In this document: positions 1-7,876 of the stretch, piece by piece
Position numbering within the stretch: the stretch's first letter is position 1
Layout: every line of letters begins with the position of its first letter
DNA from: Kribbella qitaiheensis
GTDB taxonomy: Bacteria; Actinomycetota; Actinomycetes; Propionibacteriales; Kribbellaceae
Direction: 5' to 3'
Length of the DNA stretch: 64,000 bases
Assembly: GCF_014217565.1 (NCBI RefSeq)
Contig: NZ_CP043661.1
Location: forward strand, 2,852,001-2,916,000
Notes under the pieces: generated by a model
Seen by the model: the letters and a program-made list of their open reading frames with translations, nothing else
The model's database searches: none
What the model was told of the DNA's origin: nothing
Position numbers and translations under genes: made by a program

Positions 1-54
1 CACCAGTACTACGATGCCTGCGGCAACCATCCCGACGCCGAGGAATCTCCTCAT
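1..54 (-). CDS. N-terminal fragment of a secreted protein in the copper cluster
   Basis: Only the first 18 codons lie inside the window. They begin with an ATG that overlaps the TGA of the upstream CopC-like gene (TGATG), which indicates translational coupling. The visible residues start MRRF and continue with a hydrophobic stretch, as in a signal peptide or lipoprotein leader. In related clusters a SCO-type or other copper chaperone often occupies this place, but nothing in these residues proves that. Confidence 0.5.
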   Translation of the reverse strand, partial: MRRFLGVGMVAAGIVVLV

Positions 55-563
55 CACGAAGCGGGACGGCGACGGACGATCACGATCGCCAGCGCGACGA
101 CCACGAGCATCACCAGCACCATCGCGACGATGACCACCACGTTCGAGTTGTCCTTGGCTGCGGGTTGACTCGTGGGCACCACGCTGCCCGGAGCGTGGCC
201 GGCGTGCGTCACGGTGAAGCTACCGGTGACCGTGACCGGGTGCCCGTCGGCGGAGACGATCCGCGCATCGACGGTGTACTTCCCGGCCTCGATCATCGCC
301 CCGACCGGCTGGGTCACCTGGTTGTCGATCACCTGGATGTCACCCGAGGACACGTTGTTCCCGGTCGGCGACTTCACCTGGACCTCGGCGCCGGTCCTGC
401 CGACCGGCTCGTTGAACGTCAGGACGACCTTCGTCGGCGGCGCGGCCATCGTCGAGCCGTCGGCGGGCGTCATGGACTCCAGCTTGGAGTGCGCCGCCGC
501 CGCCCCGGCGGACACCACCAGGGCGAACAGCGACGCCACCAGTACTGCGATCAGTCGACGCAC
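54..563 (-). CDS. copC: CopC-domain copper resistance protein
   Basis: A 169-residue exported protein with an N-terminal signal peptide ending near AAAAHS. The mature protein starts with HSKLESMTPADGS and continues through the CopC fold (VVLTFNEPVG near residue 50, SADGHPVTVTGSFTV near 110). The His right after the cleavage site is the typical CopC copper ligand. A single C-terminal membrane helix (VVVIVAMVLVMLVVVALAIVI) followed by Arg anchors it. GTG at 563 is chosen because it directly follows the YcnI stop at 566 and gives a clean signal peptide. The role is binding or delivery of copper outside the membrane, inferred from the family and from the YcnI neighbour. Confidence 0.88.
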   Translation of the reverse strand: MRRLIAVLVASLFALVVSAGAAAAHSKLESMTPADGSTMAAPPTKVVLTFNEPVGRTGAEVQVKSPTGNNVSSGDIQVIDNQVTQPVGAMIEAGKYTVDARIVSADGHPVTVTGSFTVTHAGHAPGSVVPTSQPAAKDNSNVVVIVAMVLVMLVVVALAIVIVRRRPAS

Positions 564-565
564 GA

Positions 566-1243
566 TTACGGCTTCCGCGGCCGAAGCCCGAACGCGAGCC
601 CGATCAGGCCGACCAGCAACCCGGCGCCACCGAGAATCCGCGCCAGGTTGCCCGAGCCGGACTTCGTCTCGTTTGTCGTCGCGGCGACCGGAGTGATCGC
701 GGCCGTCAGCTTCAGCGCCGGGGCCGGATGTTCCGGCTTCTCCGCGCCGTCCTTGGCGAGCTCTTCCCACTTGACCACCTCGCCGTCACTGTACGTCTGG
801 ACAGCGGGGAAGTTGATCGAGTCGACACCCTCGGGCAGCCGGCCGACCGACAGCGCGAACTCGTCGAATTCGTTCGGAGGCACGCCGACGCCGCCGGGCA
901 CCGACGTCCAGGTGACGGTGGTGATCGCCTTGGTCAGCGTCACGTCGCCGGCCTTGACCGGCGCGGCCAGCTTCTCCTCGGTCTTCTCGACCTTCCAGCC
1001 GGCCTTCACCTGCGCGCCGACACTGGCGAACGGGAGATCCTTCGGCAACGAGACGACCAGCTTCGTCGTACTGGCCGTGTCGGACTCGCTCGGGACCCGG
1101 AACACCAGCTTGGCGTAGCCACCGGGCTTGGCGTCCGGCGACGACACCGTGACATGGGCCGACGCCGAGGTGGCGGCTCCGACCAGGACGAGCGCCGAGG
1201 CCGCGGTGATCGCGGCAGCGCGGAGTACGAATTTCTTGGACAT
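566..1243 (-). CDS. ycnI: YcnI family copper-binding membrane-anchored protein (DUF1775)
   Basis: A 225-residue protein with signal peptide (MSKKFVLRAAAITAASALVL). The mature N-terminus begins AHVTVSSPDAKPGGYAKL, where the His after cleavage is the conserved metal ligand of the YcnI/DUF1775 fold. The core includes FRVPSES, VGAQVKAGWKVEK and a proline-rich linker. A C-terminal helix (ARILGGAGLLVGLIGLAFGL) followed by RPRKP anchors it. It is the first gene of a tightly packed minus-strand operon with CopC (3 bp gap) and the next coupled gene. Family members bind Cu(II) extracytoplasmically. Confidence 0.9.
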   Translation of the reverse strand: MSKKFVLRAAAITAASALVLVGAATSASAHVTVSSPDAKPGGYAKLVFRVPSESDTASTTKLVVSLPKDLPFASVGAQVKAGWKVEKTEEKLAAPVKAGDVTLTKAITTVTWTSVPGGVGVPPNEFDEFALSVGRLPEGVDSINFPAVQTYSDGEVVKWEELAKDGAEKPEHPAPALKLTAAITPVAATTNETKSGSGNLARILGGAGLLVGLIGLAFGLRPRKP

Positions 1244-1305
1244 GACAGTGAGACCCCTTTGCGGACATACGAGTTCACCCGGTCGACGGGCTTTCCCGTG
1301 ACCGG

Positions 1306-1986
1306 TCAGGACGAGGCGAGCAACACTTGTCCGGCCGGCGGTCCGCGCCGCGATCCGTTCGAGTTCAGCCAGCGTTGGGTCCGCCGCGGCTCCTGTACTG
1401 CGATCAGCAGGCGCCGGACACCCGGTACGACGATCAGACCGGCCGGGACCTCGGGGACCAGCCGCGCGAGGATCCGAAGTACGCGAGTGACCCAGCCGTG
1501 CGCGCGGCCGATCACGAAGACACTGGCGAGCAGCGCCAGCAGGTGAGCAGCCGTCATCGCCAGCGCGCCGCTGAAGCCGGCATGCATCGGTGGCTCGGTT
1601 GCCATCGGCATCGGCATGTCCATGTCCATCGGCATCTCGTGGACATGGGCAACAGCGACCGGCTCTTGATGCGCCGCGCCCAAGGTCAGGTGGACGACGA
1701 GCTGCACCCCGGCCAGTACTACGATCGCGAGCGATCGCCGCCCGGCCAGGAACTCACCGAGCAACCAACAGGCACCAGCCAGCGCGAGTAGTTGCGGCAC
1801 GACGGCGAGCGGGACGGAACCGCCCGGGACCAGGACGTGCCCGGTCACCGCGACCGCGACGCTCAGCGTCACGACAGCGGAGGTCGCACTCGTCTCGGCA
1901 CGCAAACCGGTCACCTTCGTCGTCAGGGCGGCAGCAGCGTGACCGGGATGGGCGGGTCCCGCTGCTGACCATCGTTCCACAGCCAC
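1306..1986 (-). CDS. Multi-pass membrane protein with Met/His-rich loop
   Basis: About 226 residues with four or five hydrophobic segments. Between the inner segments sits a metal-binding-like loop (HVHEMPMDMDMPMPMATE, then PPMHAGF), rich in Met, His and Asp. This composition, and the position upstream of ycnI-copC on the same strand, suggest a copper-linked membrane protein. I do not recognise a named family. The start is uncertain: GTG at 1986 is the longest option and has no strong ribosome binding site. The Arg-rich C-terminal tail is probably cytoplasmic. Confidence 0.6.
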   Translation of the reverse strand: MAVERWSAAGPAHPGHAAAALTTKVTGLRAETSATSAVVTLSVAVAVTGHVLVPGGSVPLAVVPQLLALAGACWLLGEFLAGRRSLAIVVLAGVQLVVHLTLGAAHQEPVAVAHVHEMPMDMDMPMPMATEPPMHAGFSGALAMTAAHLLALLASVFVIGRAHGWVTRVLRILARLVPEVPAGLIVVPGVRRLLIAVQEPRRTQRWLNSNGSRRGPPAGQVLLASS

Positions 1987-2042
1987 TACGCGCGGGCAGC
2001 CGACATCGGTTCCCCCTTGTTGCGGGAACGGTTACGGACTTT

Positions 2043-2876
2043 TCACTGCTTGGCCGTGAAGGCCTCGACCGCCGCGTAGAACGCCTCGGGCTCCTCGAGG
2101 TGGCCGAAATGGCCGCTGTCGTGCAGGACGATCAGCTCGGAGTCCTCGATCCCGTGGTGCAACTGCCGGCCCCACTTCTCGCCGCAGATGAAGTCGTACT
2201 CACCGACGATGACCAGCACCGGTACGGCGATCGCGCCGAGCCTGTCGCGGACGTCCCAGGGCGCGGGCTGCCGGTTCGGGTCGACCGTGATGTCGACCAG
2301 CGATTCCCAGTCCGCGATCCGGTCCTTGATCGCGGGGTAGTCCTTGAAATAGACGGGCAGCAGCCGGCCGAGTGCGTCGAGCTGGCTCGCCTTGTCCTCT
2401 TCGGTTTCCTCGGTCCACGCCGCGATCACCTGCGCCGCGAGCGGATCCCCGGCCGGCCTGCGAGCGGCGTACGCCTCGATCTGGCGGAACGCCTCCTCGC
2501 CGAGCTCCTGCCCGTTGAACGCCATCCCGTCGTACACAATGACTCCGGCGAGGTGCTCGGGATAGTCGAGCGCGAACTGCAGCGCGACGAAACCACCGTG
2601 CGAATGGCCCAGGAAGAACACCTTTCCGGCATCGAGGTGCTGGGCAACCTGGTCCGCGAAGTACGCATACCGCGCCACGCTGTAGTCGCCGTCCGGCAGC
2701 AGCCCGGAGTTCCCGGTGCCGACGGGCTCGACGTACACCATCGTCAGGTGCTTCTCCAGCTCCGGCATCCGCAGGTAGTCGTAGTGGATCCCGGGCCCAC
2801 CCGAGTGCACCAGGCAGACCGGACCGTCCCCAGCGACGTGATAGCTGACCTTCACGCCGTCGACCATGATCTCCAT
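2043..2876 (-). CDS. Alpha/beta hydrolase, proline-iminopeptidase-like
   Basis: A 277-residue alpha/beta hydrolase. The oxyanion region HSGGPGIHYDYL matches the HGGPG motif of prolyl aminopeptidase-type enzymes. The nucleophile elbow is GHSHGGFVAL, and acid and His candidates are GEYDFICGEKW and DSGHFGHLEEPEAF near the C-terminus. ATG at 2876 (MEIMVDGVKVSYH) is preferred over the longer frame because the family fold begins there. The substrate cannot be read from sequence. It is divergent from the ROK gene, with 68 bp between starts. Confidence 0.8.
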   Translation of the reverse strand: MEIMVDGVKVSYHVAGDGPVCLVHSGGPGIHYDYLRMPELEKHLTMVYVEPVGTGNSGLLPDGDYSVARYAYFADQVAQHLDAGKVFFLGHSHGGFVALQFALDYPEHLAGVIVYDGMAFNGQELGEEAFRQIEAYAARRPAGDPLAAQVIAAWTEETEEDKASQLDALGRLLPVYFKDYPAIKDRIADWESLVDITVDPNRQPAPWDVRDRLGAIAVPVLVIVGEYDFICGEKWGRQLHHGIEDSELIVLHDSGHFGHLEEPEAFYAAVEAFTAKQ

Positions 2877-2944
2877 ACGGTCAGTTTGCCCCAGGCATCC
2901 AACCGATCCGGCCACCGGCCGCACTCGTCAGGGATGATGTGCGG

Positions 2945-3793
2945 ATGGGTGAGACGGAAGTTGTGGCGGTGCTGGAGGTTGGCGGGAGTCATGTGACGGC
3001 GGCTTCGGTCCGGCCGGGGTCGTGGCAGGTCGAGGTGGCGCAGCGGGCGACGCTCGACTCCAAGGGGTCGGCGGGGGCGATCGTCGAAGCGCTGGCCGCC
3101 GCGGCCCGGCAGTTGCCATTGGCAACTGGGCTGGCGGTGGCGCTGCCGGGGCCGTTCGACTACGAGACCGGCGTCGCCTGGTATCGCCTGGACAAGTTCG
3201 CCGCGCTCTACGGGCTGGATCTGCGCAAGGCTCTGCGGGAGTCGCTCGGCGTCGAGCAGGTGGTGTTCCTGAACGACGCGGAGGCGTTCTCGGTCGGCGA
3301 GTGGGCCGCGGGCGCGCTCCGCGGCCAGGACCGCTGCGTCGGCGTCACCATCGGGACCGGGATCGGGTCGGGCTTCCTCGACGACGGCCGCGCGGTGCGG
3401 ACCGGCGACAGCGTGCCGCCCGGCGGCGAGCTCTACCGCACCGACTACCGGGGCAAGCCGTTGGAGGACTGGATCTCGGCCCGGGCGATCCTGCGCCTGT
3501 ACTCCGAGCGCGCGGGCGCCCTGCCCGAGAACTGGGGCGTCAAGGAGGTCGCCGATCACGCGCGTGGCGGTGATGCGGTCGCACGTCAGGTGCTGCTGGA
3601 CACCTTCGGGGTGCTGGCCGAGGTGCTGGGCGGCTGGCTCGAACGGTTCGGCGCGAGCCGCGTAGTACTGGGTGGTGCGATCTCCGGGGCGTTCGATGTG
3701 GTCGAGTCGGTCTTCCCGTTCCACGCCGCCGCGACGGCCGATACGGAGCACTCCGCGATCCTCGGCGCGGCCGCTCATTTCGCTCGGAACTAA
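2945..3793 (+). CDS. ROK-family protein lacking the zinc Cys cluster
   Basis: A 282-residue ROK-type kinase fold. It has an N-terminal phosphate-binding strand (VAVLEVGGSHVTAA), the catalytic-Asp strand (VFLNDAEAFSVGEW), a second phosphate motif (GVTIGTGIGSGFL) and a C-terminal ADP-binding segment (RVVLGGAISGAF). The region that usually holds the CxCGxxGCxE zinc site instead reads GKPLEDWISARAIL, with no cysteines. Sugar phosphorylation is the expected role, but loss of the cluster makes substrate and activity uncertain. The start may be GTG 2939 or ATG 2945. Confidence 0.8.
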   Translation: MGETEVVAVLEVGGSHVTAASVRPGSWQVEVAQRATLDSKGSAGAIVEALAAAARQLPLATGLAVALPGPFDYETGVAWYRLDKFAALYGLDLRKALRESLGVEQVVFLNDAEAFSVGEWAAGALRGQDRCVGVTIGTGIGSGFLDDGRAVRTGDSVPPGGELYRTDYRGKPLEDWISARAILRLYSERAGALPENWGVKEVADHARGGDAVARQVLLDTFGVLAEVLGGWLERFGASRVVLGGAISGAFDVVESVFPFHAAATADTEHSAILGAAAHFARN

Positions 3794-3802
3794 GGTGGCT
3801 GG

Positions 3803-4498
3803 ATGGCCGCTCGCAAACCCGCTGTCCGGATCGCCACGCCTCGACTTCGGGCCCAGCTCGACGCGTACGAGGTCGGGCCGGACGGATTGGAGGACGAGGA
3901 CCGGCTGACCGATGTGACGCTCGACGACCAGGACCTGAGCGATGTCGTCGCCGAGCACGTGGAGATCAGCGGCGGCCGGCTGACCCGGTGCAAGTTCGGT
4001 GGGTCGGACCTCGAGAAGGCGATCCTCGTCGACGTCGTACTCGACCACTGCGACCTCGCCAACGCCCGCTGGTCCGACGCCTCGGGGACGCGGCTCGCGG
4101 TCACCTCGTCGCGGCTGACCGGATTCGCCGGCCCTGGTCTGAGCCTGCAGCACACGACCCTGCGGGACTCGGTGCTCGACTTCAGCTCGTTCCGGTTCGC
4201 GAAATTCGTCAAGGTCGAGTTCACCGACTGCCGGCTGCAGAACGCCGACTTCGTCTCCGCCGACCTGACCGGCACGATCTTCCGCCGCTGCGACCTGGCC
4301 GGCGTCGAGTTCTCCCAGGTCCGCGCGACCGGCGCCGTCTTCGTCGACTGCCGCTGGGAAGGCACCAAGGGCATCGCCAGCCTGGCCGGCGCGAAGATCG
4401 CCAACACCTCCCCCATCGACACCCTCGCCGTCACCATCGCGATGGCCTCCGCCCTGGACATCACCCTCACCGACCCCACCGACCACCCCGAAGACTGA
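3803..4498 (+). CDS. Pentapeptide-repeat protein
   Basis: 231 residues with pentapeptide repeats of the A(D/N)LxX type, for example LEKAILVDVVLDHCDLANARW and LQNADFVSADLTGTIFRRCD. These predict a right-handed quadrilateral beta-helix. It lies 9 bp after the ROK gene in the same direction, so co-transcription is likely. Functions in this family range from gyrase protection to unknown; nothing here picks one. Confidence 0.8.
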   Translation: MAARKPAVRIATPRLRAQLDAYEVGPDGLEDEDRLTDVTLDDQDLSDVVAEHVEISGGRLTRCKFGGSDLEKAILVDVVLDHCDLANARWSDASGTRLAVTSSRLTGFAGPGLSLQHTTLRDSVLDFSSFRFAKFVKVEFTDCRLQNADFVSADLTGTIFRRCDLAGVEFSQVRATGAVFVDCRWEGTKGIASLAGAKIANTSPIDTLAVTIAMASALDITLTDPTDHPED

Positions 4499-4749
4499 CT
4501 TCCCCCCCGCCCCCATCCGTCCGCAGACCCCCTCGACCCAACTGCCTTTGTGCATGGACCCGGTACGCCGACGCGACGAACCCACGAATCTGGAGCACAA
4601 GGCGGCCACCCATCCGGTCGGAAGTCGGGCCCTCGGACACCAACCAGGGGGTCCGGTCACGTCATTACTTGTCCGAAGTGCCGGGTTGGTGTCCGAAGTG
4701 CGGCGTGGATGGTTGTATGCGACCAGGAGCTTCAGGGGTGAAGTGGTCG
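4499..4749. other. Intergenic, no supported gene
   Basis: C/T-rich sequence after the pentapeptide gene. Short reading frames exist on both strands, but none has recognisable domains or a credible start. A short repeat (tgtccgaagtgc) occurs twice near 4670-4700. Confidence 0.4.
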
Positions 4750-5055
4750 GGGGCCCGATCACGATGCTCGGGTGGCTGCCGTACCGGACGATCGGGTCGC
4801 GCGCGATCTCGCCGTACCCGGGCCGGTCGTCGGAGAACTCGCCCGCCTCCCAGAAGTCGTTCCAGACCAGGATGCCGTCTTCGTCGCAGGCCTGGAAGAA
4901 CTCCGCCCGGGTGCTGGACCCGATCCAGTTCCGGATCGTGGTGAGGCTCATGCCCCGGTGCGTGCCGATCACCGCGCACATCTTCTCCGGCGACATCCGG
5001 AGCAGCAGCTCGTCCCAGCCCCAGTCGCCGCCCCGGCAGAACACCTTTGAGGATC
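4750..5055 (-). pseudogene. Fragment of a GH2 exo-beta-glucosaminidase/mannosidase-like enzyme
   Basis: About 100 codons in one minus frame match a glycoside hydrolase family 2 catalytic core: GGDWGWDELLLRMSPEKM, then IRNWIGSSTRAEFFQACDED, then ILVWNDFW and IVRYGSHPSIVI. The WND motif region precedes the acid/base Asn-Glu pair in intact enzymes. Here the frame runs into unrelated sequence right after PSIVI, before that pair, and the N-terminal domains are missing. It is therefore a remnant of a gene normally about 900 residues long. Confidence 0.75.
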
Positions 5056-5079
5056 TTCTGACGGTGCTCTGGCAAGGCG

Positions 5080-5814
5080 TCAGGAAGCGGTAAGGCGTGG
5101 TTCCAGCCCGTCGAGCAGCAGGGTGACGGCATCCCTGAACGCATCCTCGGCTGCCTTGATCCAGGGTTTGGGGCCGAGTTCGCTCTGGTCGTGGGACAGG
5201 GCCACGCTTTCGGGGAAGCGGGTGGCGAAGTCCGGGGCCACAGCCTGGAGAGCCTCTGCTCGGCCAGCCCACCATTCGGCGCCGTGCTCCGACTCCGCTG
5301 CCGCTTCGGCTTTTCGCTTGGCGGACTCGCGGACGATGCTGAAGAGTGCGCTCGTGACGGCACGGCGGTCACTTGCCGTCGTGCCCTCGCCGGCCAGGAT
5401 CGCCAAGAGGCGCTCCAGCACCTCCTGCTCGTGTGGCCCGAAGACTGGGCGGGCCTGGGATATCTCCAGCACCCACGGATGCCGGAAGTACAGGTCGCGC
5501 AGGTCTGTCGACCACGCCATCACGGCCTTTCGCCAGCCCAGCCGTCCCCGACTGCTGGTCGCCTCCCCGTGCGCCCGGTCGTACATCAGGGCGACCAGTA
5601 CGTCCCGGCCCGGCACGTAGGTATAGAGCGACATCGCCGTCCGCCCCAACTGCTGACCGACCGCTCGCATCGTGACGCCGCTCAACCCGTCGCGGTCGGC
5701 GAGTTCGATCGCCGCGCCGACGATCTCTTCCACGCTGGTCTTCTGGCTCGGCCCGCGCCTCGACGCCGGCTCCTGCCCCCAGAGCAACCCGAGCGCGCGC
5801 AGAGCGTCGTCCAC
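5080..5814 (-). CDS. TetR/AcrR family transcriptional regulator
   Basis: A 244-residue repressor. The N-terminal HTH lies at about residues 25-70 (SVEEIVGAAIELADRDGLSG, VTMRAVGQQLGRTAMSLYTY). The all-helical C-terminal domain resembles the TetR_C class (LRDLYFRHPWVLEI, FSIVRESAKRK). GTG at 5814 is selected because an AAGGAG sits just upstream. It is divergent from the alpha/beta hydrolase at 5876 with 61 bp between starts, and an 18-bp inverted repeat fills that gap. It most likely represses itself and the hydrolase. Confidence 0.9.
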   Translation of the reverse strand: MDDALRALGLLWGQEPASRRGPSQKTSVEEIVGAAIELADRDGLSGVTMRAVGQQLGRTAMSLYTYVPGRDVLVALMYDRAHGEATSSRGRLGWRKAVMAWSTDLRDLYFRHPWVLEISQARPVFGPHEQEVLERLLAILAGEGTTASDRRAVTSALFSIVRESAKRKAEAAAESEHGAEWWAGRAEALQAVAPDFATRFPESVALSHDQSELGPKPWIKAAEDAFRDAVTLLLDGLEPRLTAS

Positions 5815-5820
5815 TTTTCT

Positions 5821-5867
5821 CCTTACGCCGTAAAGTGTTACTCTCGAAGACACTATACAACGTAAGG
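5821..5867. promoter_or_regulatory. Inverted-repeat operator between TetR gene and hydrolase
   Basis: ccttacgccgtaaagtgt (5821-5838) and acactatacaacgtaagg (5850-5867) are inverted repeats matching at 15 of 18 positions with an 11-bp spacer. The first arm contains its own small palindrome (ttacg-c-cgtaa). Both arms include the AAGG of each gene's ribosome binding site, so a bound regulator would cover both starts. This is the expected geometry of a TetR-family operator. Confidence 0.75.
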
Positions 5868-5875
5868 AGTAGTTG

Positions 5876-6709
5876 GTGACGGCAATTCTGCACGACAGCA
5901 GCACTATCGAGTTCGAGGTGTACGGTCCCGTCGACGCACCGGCGCTGCTGTTGCCGGTCAACCCGGCCCCGCCGGTCGAAGGGCCAGAAGCCGACCAACT
6001 CCGCGCGTGGGGCGGCGATCCGGCCTTGGGCCACTCATTGATCAAGGGATTCAGCGAGCACTTCCGAGTCGTCGCCTTCGACTACGAGGCACAGCTCCAG
6101 ACCAGTCCGAAGCCGGAAACGCTTACCCCGGGCAACCTCGCCGCCGACTTCCTCGCGGTCGCTGACGCCGCCGAAGTACCGACCTTCGCGTACTACGGGT
6201 ACAGCTGGCTCGGTCTCGCCGGACTCCAGTTGGCCATCCGGACGGATCGACTGACCGCCTTGGTGATGGGCGGATTCCCACCATTGGACGGCCCGTACGC
6301 CGCGATGCTCCAGGTGACGGAAGCGACGTACGAGCTGGCCGGCGCCCCGGTCTCGACCACTCCCGTAGAACCGGGCGACTGGGATTCCACAGAAGTTGCC
6401 ATGAGCAAGGAACAGGCGCAGCAGTTCGTCACTCTGTACCGGGCGCTGCAGTCCTTCGACGACCACGCTGTCCATGTCAGTTGCCCACGGCTCTGCATCG
6501 CGGGCAGCGCCGACAACATCCAGTACGGCGAACGCTGGGGGAACGCCTACGTCAGCATCGGCGCGGCGGTCGAGAAGAACCAGTCCCGGCTCGAGGAGCT
6601 TGGCTGGGCCGTCCACCTGCTCCCCGGCCTGGACCACCTGCAGGCGATGCACGCCGACAAGATCCTGCCGATCGCGGAACCGTGGCTCCGCGAGCAGCTC
6701 CTTGCCTGA
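5876..6709 (+). CDS. Alpha/beta hydrolase under TetR control
   Basis: 277 residues. The nucleophile elbow is YGYSWLGLAG (Gly-Tyr-Ser-Trp-Leu-Gly). A late segment, CIAGSADNIQYGERW, holds the acid candidate, and a His lies in LLPGLDHLQAMHAD. GTG at 5876 is preferred over TTG 5873 because it sits 7 bp after TAAGGAG. Its job is unknown. The linked repressor suggests it is induced by a small molecule it hydrolyses or responds to. Confidence 0.82.
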   Translation: MTAILHDSSTIEFEVYGPVDAPALLLPVNPAPPVEGPEADQLRAWGGDPALGHSLIKGFSEHFRVVAFDYEAQLQTSPKPETLTPGNLAADFLAVADAAEVPTFAYYGYSWLGLAGLQLAIRTDRLTALVMGGFPPLDGPYAAMLQVTEATYELAGAPVSTTPVEPGDWDSTEVAMSKEQAQQFVTLYRALQSFDDHAVHVSCPRLCIAGSADNIQYGERWGNAYVSIGAAVEKNQSRLEELGWAVHLLPGLDHLQAMHADKILPIAEPWLREQLLA

Positions 6710-6711
6710 GG

Positions 6712-7752
6712 TCAGGACGTGAAGGGGACCCGCGTCCAGCTGAGAACGGCGGGGGTGCCGGGGTTGATGGTGACGCGAAGGTAGTTGTTGACGCCGGAGG
6801 AGCCGTCGACGGTGATACGCGAGAGGTTGGTGACCGGCTTACTCACGCCGTACAAGGACGACCACTTCGAGCCGGCGGCCAGCGGCTGGTCACTGTTGTA
6901 GACGTGGCTGTCGCCGTTGAAGAGGTAGACCGGACCGCGAAAGGCGGCCGACTCCTGGGCGATCGCCTGCACGATGGGCTGGAACGCGAAGTAGTCCGCG
7001 AAGGTCGGGTCGGCCACCGTCGGGTCGAACATGTCGGCCTGAGTCAGCAGGACCACCGCCTTGTCGTGGTGCTGCCCGGCCCGCGCGAACGTCTCGCGAA
7101 TGCTTTGGATGACCGCGGCAGTCCGGCCGAGCACCTCGGCGGTCTGCTCAGCCGTCGGCCCGGTCTTCCCGGTCCACGGCGCCAGACTGTTGTTGCTGCC
7201 AACGACGTGCAGCGCGGCGAACGCCACGTGCGCCCGGCTGAACTCGACGTCCTCGGGAATGCCCTGAGCGGCCTGGCTGGTCACCTTGGCCGGGTGCTCA
7301 CCGAGCGTGCGGCCCGGCTGCGGGAAGAAGATGGAGCGAACCTTGGCCAGCCGCTCCAGCGGGTTGTATGAGCCGTTGTTCGCCCGGTGGCAGTCGGTCC
7401 ACTCGTTGTCGCCGATCGTGTAGACGAGCGGGTCGGAGAACTTGTCGAACTGCGTCTTCACCTCAGCGAAGTACTCATCCGTGCACAGCGAGGAGCCGCT
7501 CTTGATGTCGCCGAGGTGGCTTACCAGGCGGACCTTGGGATCGGCATTGATCTGCTGGACGACCTTCGGGAAAGCGGCGATCTGCGCCGGCCCGTACGGG
7601 ATGTCGCCGATGACGGCGAAGGTGTAGGAGTCGTCGTCATGACCGGATCCGTGGCCGGCACCGGCACTGCCGGCGGTGGCGGACGGAACGCCGACGGTCA
7701 GAGTGACCAGAGCGACGCAGGCGGAGATGACACAGGCACGGGGAATTCTCAC
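6712..7752 (-). CDS. Secreted metallophosphoesterase-like protein
   Basis: 346 residues with signal peptide (VRIPRACVISACVALVTLTV up to ATAGSAGAG). The core shows calcineurin-like phosphoesterase motifs: FAVIGDIPYG (first Asp), LVSHLGDIKSG (GD), YTIGDNEWTDC (GDNE) and a late VYLFNGDSHVYN (GDSH in place of GHTH). The start is GTG 7752 after a GGAG. It is convergent with the preceding hydrolase, 2 bp apart. The substrate is unknown. Confidence 0.82.
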   Translation of the reverse strand: MRIPRACVISACVALVTLTVGVPSATAGSAGAGHGSGHDDDSYTFAVIGDIPYGPAQIAAFPKVVQQINADPKVRLVSHLGDIKSGSSLCTDEYFAEVKTQFDKFSDPLVYTIGDNEWTDCHRANNGSYNPLERLAKVRSIFFPQPGRTLGEHPAKVTSQAAQGIPEDVEFSRAHVAFAALHVVGSNNSLAPWTGKTGPTAEQTAEVLGRTAAVIQSIRETFARAGQHHDKAVVLLTQADMFDPTVADPTFADYFAFQPIVQAIAQESAAFRGPVYLFNGDSHVYNSDQPLAAGSKWSSLYGVSKPVTNLSRITVDGSSGVNNYLRVTINPGTPAVLSWTRVPFTS

Positions 7753-7876
7753 GGCTACTCCAGGTTCAGAAGGGATACCCACTCACCTTTCGGCTTCTCC
7801 GTGAACGAGGCACCACCCCCGAATGAACATCACCGGCTGAGAACCGGCTGAGCGCCCGGGCCGAACCCATCGCGGT

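Noticed and set aside
2852..5275. A 807-codon minus-strand open frame spanning several genes
   Set aside because: It is antisense to the ROK and pentapeptide genes with Arg/Pro-rich composition. Only its 4750-5055 part resembles a protein (the GH2 fragment).
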